10,509 nt of DNA from UBA1494_A sp963973975 (lineage in GTDB: Bacteria > Bacteroidota > Bacteroidia > Flavobacteriales_E > Vicingaceae). Positions 6,721-10,509 of this stretch are shown here, one piece after another. The notes under the pieces are model-generated. The model did no database searches. It was not told the DNA's origin and saw nothing but the letters and a program-made list of their open reading frames with translations. The translations under genes and the position numbers were made by a program. Within the stretch, counting starts at the first letter, position 1. Each line of letters starts with the position of its first letter. The stretch spans positions 1 to 10,509 of the forward strand of contig CAXBCF010000040.1 of assembly GCA_963973975.1 (NCBI GenBank), written 5' to 3'.

Positions 6721-6752
6721 TTAGAAGTCTTAAAAGTCAAATTCAAGTCTAA

Positions 6753-8594
6753 ATGAAGTCATTAAAGTACCTGAACAAATACTTATTAAAATACAAAGGG
6801 CGATTAATCTGGGGAATTGTATTTGTCGTTGTATCGAATATTTTCTCCATTTATCCTGCTCAAATTATTCGAGAAGCATTTAACACGGTTGCTAATTCAG
6901 AAGAACTTGCTCAATACCTTAATCCAGATGATTTAGAACGAGTAAAACCTGTTCCATCCGACAACTTTTTCACTTCCTTTACAGACAATATGAGTCTCTC
7001 AGAAGCATTGGTCTACTTTGCTTTGTTGGTGATTTTAATGTATTTCCTCAAAGGAGTTTTTACTTTTTTCACCAGGCAGACCATCATCATCATGTCCCGA
7101 TTGATAGAATATGATTTAAAAAACGAAATCTATAATCACTACCAAGCTCTGAGCATGTCTTTTTACAAAAAAAACAATACTGGTGATATCATGAACCGAA
7201 TTAGTGAAGATGTGAGTAAAGTTCGGATGTACTTGGGTCCTGGAATCATGTATTCCATCAACCTTGTAACTTTATTTCTCATTGTCATTCCAGTAATGCT
7301 CAGCATCGATGTAGAATTGACCTTGTATGCCCTCGCACCCTTACCGATTTTATCAATTCTCATCTATTTCATCAGCAATAAAATCAATCAAAAAAGTGAA
7401 CTAGTTCAATCTAAACTCTCTGATTTGTCAACTTTTACTCAAGAAAGTTTTTCGGGGATTCGAATCATTAAATCGTTTGTGAAAGAAAAGTTCATGAACA
7501 AGCAATTAAAAATTGCAGCGGAAAGCTACAAAGAAACCAACTTGGATTTGGTAAAATTGGAAGCATACTTCTTCCCCATTATGATGATGTTGATTGGGTT
7601 AAGTACGATTTTAACCGTTTACATTGGAGCATTGAAAACAATTTCTGGAGCCATCACCTTGGGAAATATTGCCGAGTTTATTATTTATGTCAACATGCTT
7701 ACTTGGCCGGTTACTGCTTTGGGTTGGGTAACTTCAATTAATCAGCGTGCAGCGGCATCTCAAAAGCGAATCAATGAGTTTTTAAACACCGTTCCGGATA
7801 TTCAAAACAAGAATATGGTAGAACATGAAATTCGCGGTAAAATCACATTTAAGGATGTTTCTTTTGTTTATCCTGAATCTGGAGTTATAGCACTCGATAA
7901 AGTGAATTTTGAAGTCAATCCTGGAGAAACGCTCGCGATTATTGGTCAAACTGGTTCTGGAAAATCTACTGTTGCAGATTTAATTTGCAGGTTATTTGAT
8001 GTTACTTCAGGCGAAATACTTATTGATAATCAACCAATCAAGGATTGTAATCTCAATTCTCTAAGAAGTGAAATTGGCTATGTTCCTCAAGAGGTTTTCT
8101 TATTTTCAGACAGCATTGCCAACAATATTTCTTTGGGAATCAACTCCGAAAATGTTAGTAGAGAACAAATAGTTGATGCTGCTAAAAAAGCGGCCATTCA
8201 TTCAAATATTGAAGGTTTTCCGTTGAATTATGAAACTGCTCTAGGTGAAAGAGGTATTACACTTTCAGGTGGACAGAAACAGCGAATTTCGATAGCAAGA
8301 GCAATTATCAACCATCCAAAAATCCTCATTTTTGACGATTGTTTGTCGGCAGTTGATACAGAAACCGAAGAGGAAATCTTGAATAATTTGAAAGATTTGA
8401 TGAAAGACAAAACTGCTGTAATCATTAGTCATCGGATTTCATCGGTAAAGCATGCCAATAAAATTTTGGTTTTAGAAAATGGAAATATCATTGAATCTGG
8501 AACACATAAAGAATTGATGAAGTTAAAAGGAAATTACTATTCCACCTATCTTCAACAGCAATTGGAAGCAGAAAAGGAAAACTTGGTTGAGTAA
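6753..8594 (+). CDS. ABC transporter, fused membrane and ATPase domains (MsbA/multidrug-exporter type)
   Basis: This 613-residue half-transporter has a type I exporter membrane domain with six predicted helices (about 18-36, 83-107, 165-185, 188-207, 272-293, 300-320) and then an ATPase domain (about 365-605). TM1 and TM2 are separated by an enlarged acidic external loop (about 41-80). The ATPase shows Walker A GQTGSGKST (398-406), Q-loop Gln446, signature LSGGQ (504-508), Walker B ILIFDD (524-529), D-loop SAVD (532-535) and H-loop His560. The usual catalytic Glu after Walker B is Asp529, as in one subunit of some heterodimeric exporters (TM287- or YheI-like). The substrate cannot be read from sequence; lipid, LPS precursor or drug are all possible. 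The ATG at 6753 begins a typical basic N-terminus. The outer-membrane barrel gene starts 10 bases after the stop. Confidence 0.92.
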   Translation: MKSLKYLNKYLLKYKGRLIWGIVFVVVSNIFSIYPAQIIREAFNTVANSEELAQYLNPDDLERVKPVPSDNFFTSFTDNMSLSEALVYFALLVILMYFLKGVFTFFTRQTIIIMSRLIEYDLKNEIYNHYQALSMSFYKKNNTGDIMNRISEDVSKVRMYLGPGIMYSINLVTLFLIVIPVMLSIDVELTLYALAPLPILSILIYFISNKINQKSELVQSKLSDLSTFTQESFSGIRIIKSFVKEKFMNKQLKIAAESYKETNLDLVKLEAYFFPIMMMLIGLSTILTVYIGALKTISGAITLGNIAEFIIYVNMLTWPVTALGWVTSINQRAAASQKRINEFLNTVPDIQNKNMVEHEIRGKITFKDVSFVYPESGVIALDKVNFEVNPGETLAIIGQTGSGKSTVADLICRLFDVTSGEILIDNQPIKDCNLNSLRSEIGYVPQEVFLFSDSIANNISLGINSENVSREQIVDAAKKAAIHSNIEGFPLNYETALGERGITLSGGQKQRISIARAIINHPKILIFDDCLSAVDTETEEEILNNLKDLMKDKTAVIISHRISSVKHANKILVLENGNIIESGTHKELMKLKGNYYSTYLQQQLEAEKENLVE

Positions 8595-8604
8595 TTTTTT
8601 CACT

Positions 8605-9705
8605 ATGAAACAAGCATTACTTTCTATCATTTTCATAGTGTGTTTATTTCAGCTGAGCGCTCAATCGGACGCTAGTTCAACAAAAAAACCTGAAATAAAT
8701 GTTCTTGCATTCATAGATGTATTTTACACCTTTGATTTCAACGAGCCTACAGGAGCTAATCGTCAAGATTTTTTCTATCAATACAACCGACACAATGAGT
8801 TTAACCTCAACATGGGATTAATTCAGCTTGAGGTTAATCATGAAAAATACCGTTCAAAAATTGGTTTTCATTCGGGGACTTACGCCAACGATAATTATGT
8901 AGCAGAACAAGGAGTTTTTCAAAACATTTACCAAGCCAATGTTGGTATTGCACTGAATAAGAAAAACTCTTTGTGGTTGGATGCAGGAATTTTTGAATCT
9001 CATTTGGGTTTTGAAAGTGCTCTCTCCATTGAAAATTGGAACCTTACTCGAGCTTTGGCATCTGAAAATTCACCCTATTACCTTTCAGGAGCAAAATTAA
9101 ATTGGCAAGCCAACCAAAAATGGGACTTCTCGCTTTTAGTTACAAATGGTTGGCAACGAATTCAAAGAGTTCAAGGAAATTCACTTCTTTCTTTTGGAAC
9201 ACAAGCCAGCTACACAAACGAAAAAGGACTAAAATTTAACTGGAGCACCTTTGTTGGAACCGATGACCCTGACAGTACTAGAAGAATGCGCTATTTCAAT
9301 AACTTATACAGCGAATGGCAAATTTCTAAAAAACTTGGAGTTTTACTTGGATTCGATTTTGGTTTGCAAGAAAAGACTAAAAACAGTAATTCTTACAACA
9401 ATTGGATGGTGTATAGCTTTATAACTCGCTACCAACTCACAAATAATCTTAGAACTGCACTCCGTTTTGAATATTTTGAAGACAATGAAGAGCTAATCAT
9501 TCAAAATTTAGCCAACCAAGGCTTTAAAAGTACTTCAATTTCTTTAAACATTGATTTTCAAGCAAACGACTATACAAGTTTAAGACTCGAAGGCAGGCAT
9601 TTATTTTCATCAGATAAAACCTTCTTAAAAGAAAAGTCCTTCAGTAATAATAATTTTTTTATTACAATCTCTTTAGCTATGCTATTCAATCATAATTTAA
9701 GGTAA
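8605..9705 (+). CDS. Outer membrane beta-barrel protein, BBP2/OmpL-like porin family
   Basis: The product has 366 residues from the ATG at 8605, which begins a clean signal peptide (MKQALLSIIFIVCLFQLSA, cleavage probably after Ala19 before Gln). A TTG at 8587 in the same frame would overlap the ABC gene by eight bases and put extra residues before the signal, so I reject it. The mature part is rich in alternating aromatic/polar strands. It contains segments I associate with the BBP2 porin-like family: FIDVFYTFDFN, then YNRHNEFNLNMG, then GTYANDNYVAEQ, then LDAGIFESHLGFES, then NGWQRIQRVQGNS, then DDPDSTRRMRYFNNLY. It should sit in the outer membrane as a channel or unspecialised barrel; the substrate is unknown. 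It is 10 bases downstream of the ABC exporter gene, so probably the same transcript. It converges with a T9SS cargo gene whose stop is four bases away. Confidence 0.85.
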   Translation: MKQALLSIIFIVCLFQLSAQSDASSTKKPEINVLAFIDVFYTFDFNEPTGANRQDFFYQYNRHNEFNLNMGLIQLEVNHEKYRSKIGFHSGTYANDNYVAEQGVFQNIYQANVGIALNKKNSLWLDAGIFESHLGFESALSIENWNLTRALASENSPYYLSGAKLNWQANQKWDFSLLVTNGWQRIQRVQGNSLLSFGTQASYTNEKGLKFNWSTFVGTDDPDSTRRMRYFNNLYSEWQISKKLGVLLGFDFGLQEKTKNSNSYNNWMVYSFITRYQLTNNLRTALRFEYFEDNEELIIQNLANQGFKSTSISLNIDFQANDYTSLRLEGRHLFSSDKTFLKEKSFSNNNFFITISLAMLFNHNLR

Positions 9706-9709
9706 CCCT

Positions 9710-10509
9710 CTACCTAATCACAGTAACTGTTCCTTTTCTACGATGCTCTTGACCATCAGCAGCTATAAATCGAATCATGTAAACATATGAGCCTATTTGA
9801 ACAACGCTGCCATTGTAGGTTCCATCCCATCCTTTGTTCAAGTCTCTAGTACGGTAAATTTCTTCACCCCAACGGTTGTATATCACCATTTCATAAAGGC
9901 TAAAGTCGAAGAACTGCCCTTTTGGCCCAAACATTTGGTTCACTCCATCCGGTGCAAATGCATTTGGAACATAAAACAAGGGTTCTTGTGTAACACAAAC
10001 AACATTTGATTTAGAAGTCGCAGGTTCCAAATTATTTGGAATTCCATTGGTTGCGGCATCGCTTACTGTTCCTTGAACTGCTTCAACAACATAGCAAAAC
10101 TTACCAATTGAGAATAAATCATCGTAAACATCATCTACAAAAGAGTTTGTTTCTTTACTGTTAGATGGTGTAACTATTGAATACACATTCTCTGTCGGCA
10201 TACGATCTACTCCTCTGTAAACATTGTAGTAAGCCACTGTGCTATCCCAATCCTGGTACTCATTCCAGTACAATGTATTGGTTAAAGCCTCTGTATTTGG
10301 ATCAATGTTCAGCAAGATGCTTCTACCAAAATTTGAAGTATCAACAGACACATCACAGGCACTTTGAGTCACTACTTTGTAGAAATAACTAAAGCCATCA
10401 ATATTAACGTCTCCATCAACAAATTTGAAGTTCTCCTCATCTTTTACATTCTTGTAGTCCACATAACCAATCGGAGTTAAGAACTGACGATCTGTTCCTT
10501 TGTAAATGT
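9710..10509 (-). CDS. Secreted protein with T9SS type B (gliding-motility associated) C-terminal sorting domain, 5' end missing
   Basis: Only the last 265 or so residues are visible. The frame stays open to the right edge, so the start lies beyond 10509; the GTG at 10460-10462 is internal. The last 90 residues form the CHU_C/gliding-motility C-terminal domain: LFYVPNAFAPDG, then YEMVIYNRWGEEIYRT, then GWDGTYNG, then GSYVYMIRF, then RRKGTVTVIR. This domain directs export through the type IX secretion system and attachment or release at the cell surface. Before it, a segment with YNVYRG, FCYVVEAVQG and SNVVCV resembles a fibronectin-III-like fold, and another such unit may precede it. Such proteins are often adhesins or large enzymes, but the functional domain is off the window. 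It ends with TAG, four bases from the convergent porin gene. Confidence 0.88.
   Translation of the reverse strand, partial: IYKGTDRQFLTPIGYVDYKNVKDEENFKFVDGDVNIDGFSYFYKVVTQSACDVSVDTSNFGRSILLNIDPNTEALTNTLYWNEYQDWDSTVAYYNVYRGVDRMPTENVYSIVTPSNSKETNSFVDDVYDDLFSIGKFCYVVEAVQGTVSDAATNGIPNNLEPATSKSNVVCVTQEPLFYVPNAFAPDGVNQMFGPKGQFFDFSLYEMVIYNRWGEEIYRTRDLNKGWDGTYNGSVVQIGSYVYMIRFIAADGQEHRRKGTVTVIR

Larger units (their letters stand above)
6562..6752. promoter_or_regulatory. Divergent control region between the dehydrogenase operon and the ABC exporter
   Basis: These 191 bases separate two divergent start codons and must contain at least one promoter for each side. They are AT-rich. They contain two exact TATTTTTG boxes on opposite strands, a 12-bp palindrome, a 7-bp-arm inverted repeat and a cluster of AAGTC motifs, each listed separately. 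No Shine-Dalgarno precedes either ATG, as is usual in Bacteroidota. Confidence 0.75.
6648..6760 (+). promoter_or_regulatory. Cluster of six AAGTC motifs, possible regulator-binding array
   Basis: AAGTC occurs at 6648, 6661, 6725, 6734, 6745 and 6756 (start positions), the last overlapping codon 2 of the exporter gene. The last three are 11 bases apart, about one DNA turn. For this base composition about 0.1 copy would be expected in 113 bases on one strand, by a rough composition estimate. Relative to the minus-strand box at 6711-6704, copies at 6725-6749 fall where an activator of the dehydrogenase operon would bind. Relative to the exporter they lie in the leader. No regulator is identified. 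Confidence 0.35.

Noticed and set aside
8587..8604. A TTG start for the BBP2 barrel that would overlap the ABC gene by eight bases
   Set aside because: The ATG at 8605 begins a typical signal peptide directly. The extra six residues would sit in front of it and lower its quality.
10460..10462. A GTG start that would make the T9SS cargo a complete 250-residue protein
   Set aside because: The frame stays open to base 10509 with plausible secreted-protein sequence, and a signal peptide is missing. The gene is therefore truncated by the window edge.

Overview
This AT-rich window looks like chromosomal housekeeping DNA from a member of the Bacteroidota, most likely the class Flavobacteriia. The evidence is a type IX secretion (gliding-motility type) C-terminal sorting domain at the right edge, a NusB of about 310 residues rather than about 140, a DUF1573 lipoprotein, a BBP2/OmpL-like outer-membrane barrel, TAnnTTTG-type promoter boxes, and start codons without Shine-Dalgarno sequences. 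I cannot place it to genus.

Left edge (1-477): no gene is supported. It holds a perfect 16-bp-arm palindrome, a terminator-like hairpin with a T-tract that would end a rightward gene lying off the window, a 15-bp direct repeat with one mismatch, and a strongly purine-rich low-complexity block. Centre left (478-6561): seven genes read leftward with gaps of 6, 30, 21, 37, 1 and 19 bases, so they are probably one operon. In transcription order they are a leucine-dehydrogenase-type amino acid dehydrogenase, nusB, a DUF1573 lipoprotein, yajC, a YbbR-like membrane protein, coaE and nnr. The products cover amino-acid deamination, transcription antitermination, protein export, envelope functions, CoA synthesis and NAD(P)H repair. 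These roles belong to general growth rather than to one pathway. A terminator-like hairpin lies inside the start of the YbbR gene and could lower expression of ybbR-coaE-nnr.

Divergent control region (6562-6752): two TATTTTTG boxes face each other on opposite strands. Around them are palindromes and six copies of AAGTC, the last three 11 bp apart. Right part (6753-9705): a type I ABC exporter half-transporter is followed 10 bases later by a signal-peptide-bearing outer-membrane beta-barrel of the BBP2 type, and the two are probably co-transcribed. A secreted, T9SS-sorted protein with a fibronectin-III-like region then converges from the right edge (9710 to beyond 10509). Its start lies outside the window and its stop is only four bases from the barrel gene's stop.

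I see no CRISPR array, insertion sequence, phage gene, tRNA or rRNA. No clearly novel multi-gene system is visible. The most checkable oddities are the intragenic hairpin in the YbbR gene, the AAGTC array, and the Asp in place of the catalytic Glu in a solitary ABC half-transporter.
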